In this document: positions 1 through 8,029 of the stretch, one piece after another
How positions within the stretch are numbered: position 1 is the first letter of the stretch
Layout of the letters: every line of letters begins with the position of its first letter
Notes under the pieces: model-generated
The model's input: the letters and a program-made list of their open reading frames with translations, nothing else
Told to the model about the DNA's origin: nothing
Databases searched by the model: none
Translations under genes and position numbers: made by a program
NCBI GenBank assembly: GCA_947446925.1
Contig: CANFHU010000006.1
Coordinates: forward strand, 86,044-150,043
Direction: 5' to 3'
DNA: 64,000 nt
DNA from: Flavobacteriia bacterium
Lineage (GTDB): Bacteria; Bacteroidota; Bacteroidia; Flavobacteriales_D; Crocinitomicaceae

Positions 1-1743
1 TTTCATTTAGTTGGTGAAATGGATTTAACGGTGGAAGAGGTAGATAAATTGACAGGTCCTGTTTTAGGTCGACCTAAATCTGCGACATTCCGTACCTGTG
101 ATGTTGTAGGTTTAGACACCCTAGTACACGTTGCAAATGGTTTGAGAGATAACTGTATACAAGACGAAGAAAATAAAAAATTTGATCTACCTAAATATGT
201 ATCGACCATGGTTGAAAACAATTGGTTAGGTTCAAAGTCAAAACAAGGATTCTATAAAAAAGGGACGAATGCAGAAGGTAAAAGTGAAATTTTCACATTA
301 GACCTTAATTCCATGGAATATCGTTCTGCAATTAAAGCAAAATTTAGTTCATTAGAAGCAGTTAAATCGATAGATGACTTAAAACAAAGAACCAAAGTTC
401 TTGCTTCAGCGAAGGATAAAGCGGGAGAATTCTATAGAAAATTATTTGGAGGTTTATTTGCTTATGTTTCAAATCGTATTCCTGAAATTTCAGATCAGTT
501 GTATAAAATTGATGATGCATTAAAAGCAGGATTCGGTTGGGAATTAGGTCCTTTTGAGACTTGGGATGCAATAGGTTTAGAAGCAGGTTTGAAATTGATT
601 GAGGATGCTGGTTGTAAAGTAGCCCCATGGGTTTTGGATTTTGTTAAAACTGGTCAAAAAACATTTTATACGCAATGTGAAGGAAAAAAATATTTTTATA
701 ATCAGATAGATAAAGAAAATCAGATTATACCTGGAACGGAAGATTTGATTATTTTGGATTCATTAAGAGAGTCACATACCGTATGGAAAAATTCGGATGT
801 TTCGATTATAGATATCGGAGAGGGTATTTTGAATGTTGAGTTTCATACAAAAATGAATACCATTGGTGGCGGGGTAGTGCAAGGACTTCATAAAGCAATT
901 GATTTAGCCGAAAAAGAATACCGTGGTTTAGTGATTTATAACAATGGTCAAAATTTTTCTGCAGGTGCAAATGTCGGAATGATTTTTATGATGGCAATCG
1001 AGCAAGAATACGATGAGTTAAATTTTGCAATAAAGGCTTTTCAAGATGTGATGATGCGTATACGTTATTGTAATGTTCCAGTTATTGTAGCACCCCATAA
1101 TATGGCTTTAGGTGGAAGTTGTGAAATGTCGATGCATGCGGACAAAGTAGTTGCGCACGCTGAGTTATATATGGGATTAGTCGAATTTGGCGTTGGTTTA
1201 ATTCCTGGTGGCGGTGGTACGAAAGAGTTTGCTAAACGACTTTCAGATGAATTAAAAGATGGTGATATAAAAATCAATAGATTTAGAGATAAATTTCTAA
1301 CAATTGGACAAGCGAAAGTTTCTACATCGGCTTATGAAGCATTTGATCTTGGGTATCTACGTGTTGGTGTAGACGAAGTAGTTGTAAGTAGAGATCATCA
1401 GTTGTTACGTGCTAAACATGCGTGTTTAGAATTGGCGGATGCTGGTTATATTGCACCAAAAAGAGCAAAAAATATTACAGTCCTTGGAAAAGAAGCTTTA
1501 GGTATTGTCTATGTTGGTGCTCATTCTATGTTATCTGGAAATTATATGTCTAAACATGATCAAGTGATTTCAGAAAAACTTGGGTATGTATTAGCAGGTG
1601 GTGATTTATCTGAAAACACATTAGTTTCCGAACAATATGTTTTGGATTTGGAAAGAAAAGCATTTCTTCAACTATGTATGGAAAAGAAAACATTAGAACG
1701 CTTACAAAGTATTTTGAAACAGGGAAAAATTTTACGTAATTAG
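1..1743 (+). CDS. 3-hydroxyacyl-CoA dehydrogenase / enoyl-CoA hydratase, 5'-partial
   Basis: This bifunctional beta-oxidation enzyme hydrates 2-enoyl-CoA and oxidises the resulting 3-hydroxyacyl-CoA. The frame is open from base 1, so the start codon and the NAD-binding Rossmann domain lie outside the window; the ATG at 19 is internal. The visible order is 3HCDH C-terminal domain (to about codon 110), a second partial 3HCDH-like unit (about 130-230), then a crotonase domain (about 265-450). The crotonase part has the oxyanion-hole motif FSAGAN, GGSCEMS with the probable catalytic Glu at nt 1123-1125, and VEFGVGLIPGGGGT carrying the second acidic residue. Dehydrogenase first and hydratase last is the FadN-like order, opposite to E. 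coli FadB. The thiolase 0.46 kb downstream suggests a beta-oxidation operon. The protein ends in a positively charged tail, and its stop codon lies inside a short direct repeat. Confidence 0.93.
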   Translation, partial: FHLVGEMDLTVEEVDKLTGPVLGRPKSATFRTCDVVGLDTLVHVANGLRDNCIQDEENKKFDLPKYVSTMVENNWLGSKSKQGFYKKGTNAEGKSEIFTLDLNSMEYRSAIKAKFSSLEAVKSIDDLKQRTKVLASAKDKAGEFYRKLFGGLFAYVSNRIPEISDQLYKIDDALKAGFGWELGPFETWDAIGLEAGLKLIEDAGCKVAPWVLDFVKTGQKTFYTQCEGKKYFYNQIDKENQIIPGTEDLIILDSLRESHTVWKNSDVSIIDIGEGILNVEFHTKMNTIGGGVVQGLHKAIDLAEKEYRGLVIYNNGQNFSAGANVGMIFMMAIEQEYDELNFAIKAFQDVMMRIRYCNVPVIVAPHNMALGGSCEMSMHADKVVAHAELYMGLVEFGVGLIPGGGGTKEFAKRLSDELKDGDIKINRFRDKFLTIGQAKVSTSAYEAFDLGYLRVGVDEVVVSRDHQLLRAKHACLELADAGYIAPKRAKNITVLGKEALGIVYVGAHSMLSGNYMSKHDQVISEKLGYVLAGGDLSENTLVSEQYVLDLERKAFLQLCMEKKTLERLQSILKQGKILRN

Positions 1744-1778
1744 ACAAAAGAAGTGTAGACAAAAGAAAAAAGACATAC
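1741..1778. repeat. Short purine-rich direct repeats before the four-helix-bundle gene
   Basis: The 12-mer TAGACAAAAGAA occurs at 1741-1752 and again at 1756-1767, followed by AAAAGACATAC. The first copy includes the TAG stop codon of the upstream gene. Read on the minus strand the tract is a series of GTCTTTT/TTCTTTT-like units about 7 nt long. A related tract in the opposite orientation lies after the four-helix-bundle gene at 2157-2190. That this pair marks the edges of an inserted unit is inference. Confidence 0.55.
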
Positions 1779-2132
1779 GTGAAGCATAATTTTAGAGAAT
1801 TGAAAATATGGAAAGACTCAATGAGTTTAGTTAAAATTGTTTATCTAACTACTCAAAATCTTCCATCGAATGAAAAATTTGGATTAATTTCTCAAGTTAA
1901 TCGATCAGCCGTTTCTATTCCATCTAACATTGCTGAAGGTTCAGGTAGGACCAGTGAAAAAGAGTTTGTTCATTTTTTTAATATCGCAATTTCATCTTCA
2001 TTCGAATTAGAAACGCAATTAATATTAATTTCTGATTTATTTGAATTAGATACTTCTCATTGTTTACAGAAAATAGTAGAAATACAGAAAATGATTTCAG
2101 GATTTAAAAAATCCTTAATAAAAATTAACTAA
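1779..2132 (+). CDS. Four-helix-bundle protein (23S rRNA intervening-sequence / S23 family)
   Basis: This 117-residue protein belongs to the family first seen encoded in intervening sequences of 23S rRNA genes and related to Avd of diversity-generating retroelements. The family forms helical bundles, and its cellular role is not established. Family hallmarks visible are HNFRELKIWK at the N-terminus, SQVNRSAVSIPSNIAEGSGR at about 39-58, EKEFVHFF, and FELETQL in the third helix. The chosen start is a GTG at 1779, which puts the HNFRELKIW motif at residue 3; no upstream in-frame ATG is available. It sits between two beta-oxidation genes on the same strand, with 35 nt before it and 72 nt after. 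No reverse transcriptase or variable repeat accompanies it, so a DGR role is not supported. Confidence 0.9.
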   Translation: MKHNFRELKIWKDSMSLVKIVYLTTQNLPSNEKFGLISQVNRSAVSIPSNIAEGSGRTSEKEFVHFFNIAISSSFELETQLILISDLFELDTSHCLQKIVEIQKMISGFKKSLIKIN

Positions 2133-2156
2133 GTCAAAAAAATAAAGGAAAGCCAA

Positions 2157-2190
2157 GTCTTTAATCTTTGTTCTTTTCGTCTTTAATCTA
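2157..2190. repeat. Pyrimidine-rich heptamer-like tract after the four-helix-bundle gene
   Basis: The tract reads as units of about 7 nt: GTCTTTA, ATCTTTG, TTCTTTT, CGTCTTT, AATCTA. It has the opposite strand bias to the AGACAAAA units at 1741-1778, so the four-helix-bundle gene lies between imperfect inverted tracts. A third tract of similar style is at 61793-61924. Confidence 0.5.
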
Positions 2191-2204
2191 AAAAAAATAT
2201 AACA

Positions 2205-3383
2205 ATGAAACAAAACTCATACATAGTAGCAGGTTACAGAACTGCAATAGGAAAAGCTGGTAAAGGTGGTTTTCGCTTTTCTAGACCGGATGAATTAGGT
2301 GCAGAGGTAATTCGACATTTAATGAGTCAGTTTCCTCAATTAGATCCAGATCGTGTAGATGATGTGATTGTTGGTAACGCAACTCCAGAAGCGGAACAAG
2401 GGTTAAATATGGGGAGAATGATTTCTTTGATGGGCTTTGATTCCGTGAAAGTTCCTGGAATTACTGTAAACAGATATTGTTCTTCAGGGTTAGAAACAAT
2501 TGCGATGGCAAGAGCAAAAATCGAAGCAGGAATGGCTGACTGTATTATCGCAGGTGGAGCTGAGTCTATGTCGATTATGGCAATGGGAGGATGGAGAATT
2601 GTTCCTGGTTCCAAAGTAGCAAAAGAACATCCGGAATGGTATTGGGGGATGGGATTAACGGCGGAAGCGGTAGCTAATCAATTTAAAATATCTAGAGAAG
2701 CGCAAGATACTTTTGCGGTTCATTCACATGAAAAAGCCCTAAAGGCGATTGCAGAAGGGAAGTTTAAAGAAGAAATAGTACCAATTACCGTGGAGCATAT
2801 TTTTTTGGATAAAAACGAAAAACGTCAAGTTAAATCCTATGTCGTAGATACCGATGAAGGCCCACGAAAAAGTACAGTTGAAGGACTTGGTGCATTAAAA
2901 CCTGTTTTTGCAAATGGTGGTTCAATTACAGCTGGAAATTCCTCGCAAACTTCAGATGGTGCTGCATTCGTACTTGTAATGTCAGAACGTATGGTGAAAG
3001 AACTGAATATTGAACCAATCGCGCGATTAGCAAGTTATTCTGTAGTAGGTTTAGAACCAAGAATTATGGGGATGGGACCAGTTGGAGCAATACCAAAAGC
3101 AATTGCGCAAGCAGGCATAACAATGAATGATATTAGTTTAATAGAGTTGAACGAAGCTTTTGCTAGTCAGTCGTTAGCGGTAATAGAAGAATTAAAATTA
3201 AATACCGAAATTGTCAATGTAAATGGGGGCGCCTTGGCCTTAGGTCATCCACTTGGTTGTTCAGGTGCAAAGTTAACGGTTCAAATGTTGTCAGAATTGA
3301 AACGAAGAAAACAAAAATATGGTATCGTAACGATGTGTGTGGGTACAGGTCAAGGTGCGGCAGGTGTTATTGAGATGCTATAG
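2205..3383 (+). CDS. fadA: Acetyl-CoA acyltransferase (thiolase)
   Basis: This thiolase of 392 residues, the normal family length, cleaves 3-ketoacyl-CoA with CoA in the last step of beta-oxidation. The nucleophilic Cys92 lies in NRYCSSGLETI, the active-site His348 in GHPLGCSGA, and the second catalytic Cys378 in MCVGTGQGAAG; NEAFASQ is also present. The ATG at 2205 gives the usual compact N-terminus. It follows the dehydrogenase/hydratase and the four-helix-bundle gene on the same strand and ends at a strong hairpin terminator. A biosynthetic acetoacetyl-CoA thiolase is possible, but the neighbours favour degradation. Confidence 0.94.
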   Translation: MKQNSYIVAGYRTAIGKAGKGGFRFSRPDELGAEVIRHLMSQFPQLDPDRVDDVIVGNATPEAEQGLNMGRMISLMGFDSVKVPGITVNRYCSSGLETIAMARAKIEAGMADCIIAGGAESMSIMAMGGWRIVPGSKVAKEHPEWYWGMGLTAEAVANQFKISREAQDTFAVHSHEKALKAIAEGKFKEEIVPITVEHIFLDKNEKRQVKSYVVDTDEGPRKSTVEGLGALKPVFANGGSITAGNSSQTSDGAAFVLVMSERMVKELNIEPIARLASYSVVGLEPRIMGMGPVGAIPKAIAQAGITMNDISLIELNEAFASQSLAVIEELKLNTEIVNVNGGALALGHPLGCSGAKLTVQMLSELKRRKQKYGIVTMCVGTGQGAAGVIEML

Positions 3384-3412
3384 ATTTAGAGAATAAAATA
3401 AGTTAAAAAATG

Positions 3413-3445
3413 AAAAAGGTTACTTGAAAAAAGTGACCTTTTTTT
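3413..3445 (+). terminator. Rho-independent terminator after the thiolase
   Basis: AAAAAGGTTACT pairs with AGTGACCTTTTT (one G-U pair) around a short A-rich loop, and a T run follows. It closes the beta-oxidation transcription unit. Confidence 0.85.
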
Positions 3446-3524
3446 ATGTTTCAAAAATTTAATTTTTTATAACTAATTGTGGATAAAAACAAGTGTGAAA
3501 TATTAATTCATAGACTTTTTCTTG

Positions 3525-3532
3525 TATTTTTG
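3525..3532 (+). promoter_or_regulatory. Bacteroidota -7 element of the first T9SS cargo gene
   Basis: TATTTTTG matches the TAnnTTTG -7 consensus and lies 28 nt before the ATG at 3561. The -33 position has TTA rather than TTG. Confidence 0.6.
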
Positions 3533-3560
3533 TTTCTAGTATTAATTTAAAATTTTATCT

Positions 3561-5468
3561 ATGAAGAAAAAATTACTATTATCATTTGCAGTTTTCGCTA
3601 CGGCGTTGAGTGTGAATGCACAAAAAAAGAATGCATTAAGAGTTAAAGACTCTGATAATTCCTTGAAAACAATTGAATACTATACTTCTGCTGAAAGAAG
3701 TACTTTCGAGGGAGTAAAAAGTAACAAAAGAGGTGGTGTTTTAGTTGTTGATACTGTAGGTATGTTGCAAGAAAAATATTATTATGCTTCTCCATTTAGA
3801 AGAACTAAAACAGTTCAAAATTATTTTTATAATGATGCTACTGATTTATCAGTTGCAAATGCAAATAATTTAGATACTACAGATTTAGAGTTTACTACTT
3901 ATACTCAAATGGTTGTAAATAACGCGAAATTTACATTGAAAGGTTTGAAATTTCCATATGTAGCAATTAATCCTAATTCATTTGATGTTAAGGTATATGC
4001 TGTAAGAGATGGTAAATTGCAAAAATTAGCTTCTAAAACAGTTACACCTACTAAGACTGGTGCTTGGGTTACTGGTAGAGTTATTTTTGATGCTGCAGTA
4101 AATGTTGTAGATGATACTTTGTTATACCAATTTGAACCAGCTGAAGTTAAAACTAAATTTGTATTACAAGTTGGAGGTATTTATGGTAAAGCTTTTGAAT
4201 CAACAGTTGCTACTGTAATTAAAGGAACAGCTGACGCTGATACTTTAAGTGTTACTACTTGGAAAAAGGAAGGTAATTATTCGCATTCGTATTTCTTTGG
4301 AGGTCAAGTGGTTAAAGGTGATTTTTTAGACGCTGGAACTACAATTATTAAGCGTGTAGGTCTAAATAAATATTTAATTAAGCCTCAAGCTAAACTAGGT
4401 GCTAATTTTGCAGTTGCAGGTGATGCCTTAAGATATTTGGCAGATAACAAAAGTGATGCTTATGTTATTTATACTAAGTTTCCTACTGTAAAATCAGCGT
4501 CTGGTATTGAACCAGATTTTAATCAAAATCCAAGTATTACTCAAGAAGGTATGTATTATACTCAAACTGGTGTAGATGCTAATCAAAGACCTATTTACAG
4601 AATGGAAGATACTGATATTGATTTTTCACCAATTGTTGAATATACATTGGAAAGATCTGCTACGATTAGTAATAAATGTTTAGCTACTTCTAAGACTGTA
4701 GAAATTACTGTTACACCAAATGATTATTCTAAAAATCCTATGTTTAATTACTATGCATTTGCTGCTAAGTTTTTGAATAAAAAAGGTACTGATGGTATTT
4801 TATACTCTCGTATTTTTAGTACAAATTCATTAGTTTCTGGTGATACTATCGATGTTGATAATGATGTAAATAAATATACTTTTACATATGCAGCTACTGA
4901 CAAAAATGATACTTTAAGAATGTATGATAGATTTTTTGCTTGGTCTAAAGGTGCGAATTCTCCAGGGGTTGATTTCTTAATTAGTTCAACAGTTTCTGCT
5001 ACTACTTCTTCTGTAAAAGCTACTTATAGTCAGTCAAATGGTAAAGCAAGTGCAACAGTTGCAGGAGGTTTTTCACCTTACACTTACTTATGGAGTAATA
5101 CAGCAACTACTGCTGATATTAATGTTGCTAAAGGAGATTATTCAGTTGTTGCTACTGATGCTAATGGATGTGCATCTGCTAGTGCTAATGTGACTGTTGG
5201 TGAATATGCTCTTTCAATTCAAGATTTAGCAATTTCTAGTTTAGCTATTTTCCCTAACCCAACTGCAAATGAATTAAACGTTAAATTTAACGCAAACTCA
5301 AATGCTACAATTGAATTAGTAAATGTTTCAGGTCAAGTTATTGATACAAAGGTTGCAAACCAATTTGCTAATGTAACTTTCAATACTTCTGCTTTAAATG
5401 CAGGTGTTTATTTTGTAAACATCAAAGTTGCTGAAGGTACATTCACACAAAAAATCATCAAAGAATAA
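3561..5468 (+). CDS. Secreted T9SS type A sorting-domain protein with SprB-like repeat
   Basis: This surface or secreted protein has 635 residues. A Sec signal peptide (about 1-21, ending SVNAQ) is followed by a beta-rich region of about 450 residues that I do not recognise. An SprB-type repeat lies at about 505-550 (GGFSPYTYLWSNT ... VVATDANGC), and the C-terminal T9SS sorting domain at about 560-635 begins IFPNPTANEL and ends in a basic tail. Sorting domains of this type direct export through the T9SS and are removed at the outer membrane. Codon use is strongly biased: Ala is mostly GCT or GCA, Thr mostly ACT, and Arg mostly AGA. This suggests high expression and differs from the next gene, which looks like a second cargo protein. 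The gene has its own promoter and terminator. The ligand or structural role is unknown. Confidence 0.85.
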   Translation: MKKKLLLSFAVFATALSVNAQKKNALRVKDSDNSLKTIEYYTSAERSTFEGVKSNKRGGVLVVDTVGMLQEKYYYASPFRRTKTVQNYFYNDATDLSVANANNLDTTDLEFTTYTQMVVNNAKFTLKGLKFPYVAINPNSFDVKVYAVRDGKLQKLASKTVTPTKTGAWVTGRVIFDAAVNVVDDTLLYQFEPAEVKTKFVLQVGGIYGKAFESTVATVIKGTADADTLSVTTWKKEGNYSHSYFFGGQVVKGDFLDAGTTIIKRVGLNKYLIKPQAKLGANFAVAGDALRYLADNKSDAYVIYTKFPTVKSASGIEPDFNQNPSITQEGMYYTQTGVDANQRPIYRMEDTDIDFSPIVEYTLERSATISNKCLATSKTVEITVTPNDYSKNPMFNYYAFAAKFLNKKGTDGILYSRIFSTNSLVSGDTIDVDNDVNKYTFTYAATDKNDTLRMYDRFFAWSKGANSPGVDFLISSTVSATTSSVKATYSQSNGKASATVAGGFSPYTYLWSNTATTADINVAKGDYSVVATDANGCASASANVTVGEYALSIQDLAISSLAIFPNPTANELNVKFNANSNATIELVNVSGQVIDTKVANQFANVTFNTSALNAGVYFVNIKVAEGTFTQKIIKE

Positions 5469-5492
5469 TAATTAGTTATTATTGATTGGAGA

Positions 5493-5518
5493 AAGCCGAC
5501 GAGAGTCGGCTTTTTTTA
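5493..5518 (+). terminator. Rho-independent terminator after the first T9SS cargo gene
   Basis: AAGCCGAC, loop GAGA, GTCGGCTT, then a T run. It is a stable stem with a tetraloop, just downstream of the stop codon at 5468. Confidence 0.9.
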
Positions 5519-5552
5519 TACCTAATAATTTAAGTTTTCAATGTATTCTTTT

Positions 5553-5560
5553 TATCTTTG
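5553..5560 (+). promoter_or_regulatory. -7 promoter element that limits the start of the second T9SS gene
   Basis: TATCTTTG is a perfect TAnnTTTG element. Transcription should begin near 5567, so translation must start after that. This excludes the upstream open frame that runs through the preceding terminator. Confidence 0.6.
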
Positions 5561-5589
5561 AAAAGATTAAAAAAATTAATATTTGTTGT

Positions 5590-7974
5590 TTGATTGCTAG
5601 GTGTTTATTTCTGATTTTTAGTTCCGTGTTTATGTCTTTCATAAATGCACAAGTTTTGTTTTCTGAAAATTTTGAAGGAGTAATTTCTAATACTACAAAA
5701 CTACCTTTGAATTGGCAAGAAACAGGTAGTTCATTAGATGGTATTTATACAGTTGGAGATAGCAGCCTTGCCAATTATTTACTGAATCAAACATCACTAT
5801 GGAAAGTTCCAAATCACACCAAATTTGTCATGACCAATGATGTTAGGTGTAGTTATGAAAAAGGAATAGGCTATTGTAATAAATCAAAAGACCGATTAAT
5901 ACTTCCGGTATTGAATATTCCAAATTATTCAGGTAGTTTAATCCTTAATTTTGATCATTTTTTCACGGGTAAACTAGGTTCTCAAGCTGCAATCGAGGTA
6001 AGTATTAATGGAGGAAGCACTTGGATTAAAGAATTTGATTTAATTGCAGACGAATCTAAATGGAGATCAAATTCAGTTAATTTATCTAAATATATTGGTG
6101 TTGCCAATGTCTTAATCTCATTTTTATATAATGATAATGATTTGGTGAGAGATGGTTTAGCAATTGACAATGTAGAATTAAAAAAACAAGTGCCTTGGAA
6201 AGATGTTAGTCTGGACTACGTCGATGCTGCAAAATATTCAATTATTCCGATTGCACAAGTAGATTCGATACCATTGCGATTTATATTTCATAATGAAGGA
6301 ACACTTGTACTGGATACCGTTCAATTAAACGTACAAATTATAGAGCAAGGATTCCCAAAAAAAATTCTATTTAATGCAACAGAAATATATCAAAACTTAA
6401 AATTAAAGGATACAGTTTCATTCTTATTAGGTAAATTCTTACCAACAAAAAAAAATACTACCTATATTATTAAACATTGGGTGAAAACATCTAAAGATAC
6501 AGTGATTCGAAATGATTCATTAAATATTCCAATATACATTTCACAGGGTTGTTATGCAAGAGATAATGCATCCGTTAATTCAACATTTGATTTATCGAGT
6601 GCAAATACTATTACCATCGGGAATTTATTTTCGTTTAATAAAAAGAGTTTTATAGATTCAATTTATTTTGAATCGGGTAGTGCTACAAATGGAACAAGTG
6701 TACAAGCCTTTATTTTTCCTGTTATCGATGGAAAAGTATCACTTGTGGAAATAGGAAAAAGTGATGTCTTTACCCTTTCTAATGGAGTAAACACGAAGTT
6801 TTTAAAAGTGAAAAGTAATTTATCGGACAAGGTTTTAATAGATACAGGTGAATATTTAGTAGCAATTCAAAAAACGAATGGTGGTGGTTCGATGGGGATA
6901 AAGTTATGCGATAATTTTTATCAAAAAAACACTGTGTTTATGCGTATTGGACAAGTCTCTTTTCAAACATTAGACTCTTATTTTTCTGGCACAAAAAAAT
7001 CAGTCCCAATAATTCAGGCTTTTACCTCTCCATTTTGTAATTTATCTACAAAAATTGATAAAATTAATACCAAATGTCAGTTCGCTACTGGTGAATTGAA
7101 AGTTACACCTGTACAAGCAACGTTTCCTGTAACTTATTTATGGAATACAGGTGAAACGGATTCTGTTATTTCTAAACTTCCAGTAGGACTATATTCTGTT
7201 AAAGTGACGGATTATCATAATTGTGTCTTTGATTCGATAAACATTTCTTTAAACCCTTTTTCCAAGCCAATCATCGAAATAGATAGCCTAAGAAATCCGT
7301 TATGTTACAACCAATCAAGTGGATATATTTCAATAACAACTGATAATCCAGGTATTATTACGAAAGTGAAATGGAATGGAGTTACTAGTAATCAAGTTTT
7401 TATTGATAATGCAAAATCTGGGCTGTATACAGTTAAAGTGGTAGATGGTAATAATTGTGAGGACTCCTTAAAGGTGACTCTCAGTAATCCTGATTCTTTA
7501 ACGATTGATTATTTAGTTAAAGATGAGTCTGTGAAAGCGAAAGGTATAATTTCTTTATTTGTTTCGGGTGGTAATTCGCCTTATTCTTATTATTGGGGGG
7601 ATACTATTTATACGAAAAATAGAACGGAATTGATCGGGGATTCTTCCTATGTTGTGGTAGTGTCTGATACAAATGGGTGTAAAAAATCTACGCAAATATA
7701 TGTTGGTAGTACCCTAGCGATAGAGGAGGAAGAGTTAGAATTTATTACTTTTTACCCGAATCCAGTAGAGGATATTTTAAATATAGAAACTTTAGTAGAT
7801 ATTAATAAAATAGCGGTAGTTGACTTGTCTGGGAAAATTTGTAAGCAAGTTGATTTTATTCGAAATTTGAATACAATTTTTTCGATTGATTTACATCAAC
7901 TGGAGAAAGGAGTTTATTATTTGTATGTGCAAAGAAACGGACTAAATAATCAATATAAATTCCTTAAAAATTAA
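5590..7974 (+). CDS. Secreted T9SS sorting-domain protein, cleaved-adhesin-like
   Basis: This predicted extracellular protein has about 794 residues. The open frame reaches back to 5482, through a terminator and a promoter, so I place the start at TTG 5590. That yields a clean signal peptide (IARCLFLIFSSVF ... INAQ); ATG 5632 is the alternative but leaves it short. Domains in order are a choice-of-anchor-J/cleaved-adhesin-like beta-sandwich (about residues 25-200, starting LFSENFEG and containing SINGGSTW and DGLAIDNVEL), a central beta region of unknown type, two or three SprB-like repeats (about 500-700, with PVTYLWNTGE, YSVKVTD, YTVKVVDGNNC), and a T9SS sorting domain (FYPNPVEDILNI to the end). 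A substrate cannot be deduced. Confidence 0.78.
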   Translation: MIARCLFLIFSSVFMSFINAQVLFSENFEGVISNTTKLPLNWQETGSSLDGIYTVGDSSLANYLLNQTSLWKVPNHTKFVMTNDVRCSYEKGIGYCNKSKDRLILPVLNIPNYSGSLILNFDHFFTGKLGSQAAIEVSINGGSTWIKEFDLIADESKWRSNSVNLSKYIGVANVLISFLYNDNDLVRDGLAIDNVELKKQVPWKDVSLDYVDAAKYSIIPIAQVDSIPLRFIFHNEGTLVLDTVQLNVQIIEQGFPKKILFNATEIYQNLKLKDTVSFLLGKFLPTKKNTTYIIKHWVKTSKDTVIRNDSLNIPIYISQGCYARDNASVNSTFDLSSANTITIGNLFSFNKKSFIDSIYFESGSATNGTSVQAFIFPVIDGKVSLVEIGKSDVFTLSNGVNTKFLKVKSNLSDKVLIDTGEYLVAIQKTNGGGSMGIKLCDNFYQKNTVFMRIGQVSFQTLDSYFSGTKKSVPIIQAFTSPFCNLSTKIDKINTKCQFATGELKVTPVQATFPVTYLWNTGETDSVISKLPVGLYSVKVTDYHNCVFDSINISLNPFSKPIIEIDSLRNPLCYNQSSGYISITTDNPGIITKVKWNGVTSNQVFIDNAKSGLYTVKVVDGNNCEDSLKVTLSNPDSLTIDYLVKDESVKAKGIISLFVSGGNSPYSYYWGDTIYTKNRTELIGDSSYVVVVSDTNGCKKSTQIYVGSTLAIEEEELEFITFYPNPVEDILNIETLVDINKIAVVDLSGKICKQVDFIRNLNTIFSIDLHQLEKGVYYLYVQRNGLNNQYKFLKN

Positions 7975-8029
7975 TTATATCAAATAAAATAAACAAAATT
8001 AATCGTTATATTAGATAAAATTAAACGTC

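Noticed and set aside
1779..2132. The four-helix-bundle gene as part of a diversity-generating retroelement (Avd)
   Set aside because: No reverse transcriptase, template repeat or variable repeat lies nearby; the sequence is typical of the stand-alone S23 family.
5482..5589. N-terminal extension of the second T9SS protein from an ATT at 5482
   Set aside because: The extension runs through the terminator of the previous gene and the -7 promoter element at 5553-5560; ATT is a very rare start and a signal peptide begins only after about 5590.
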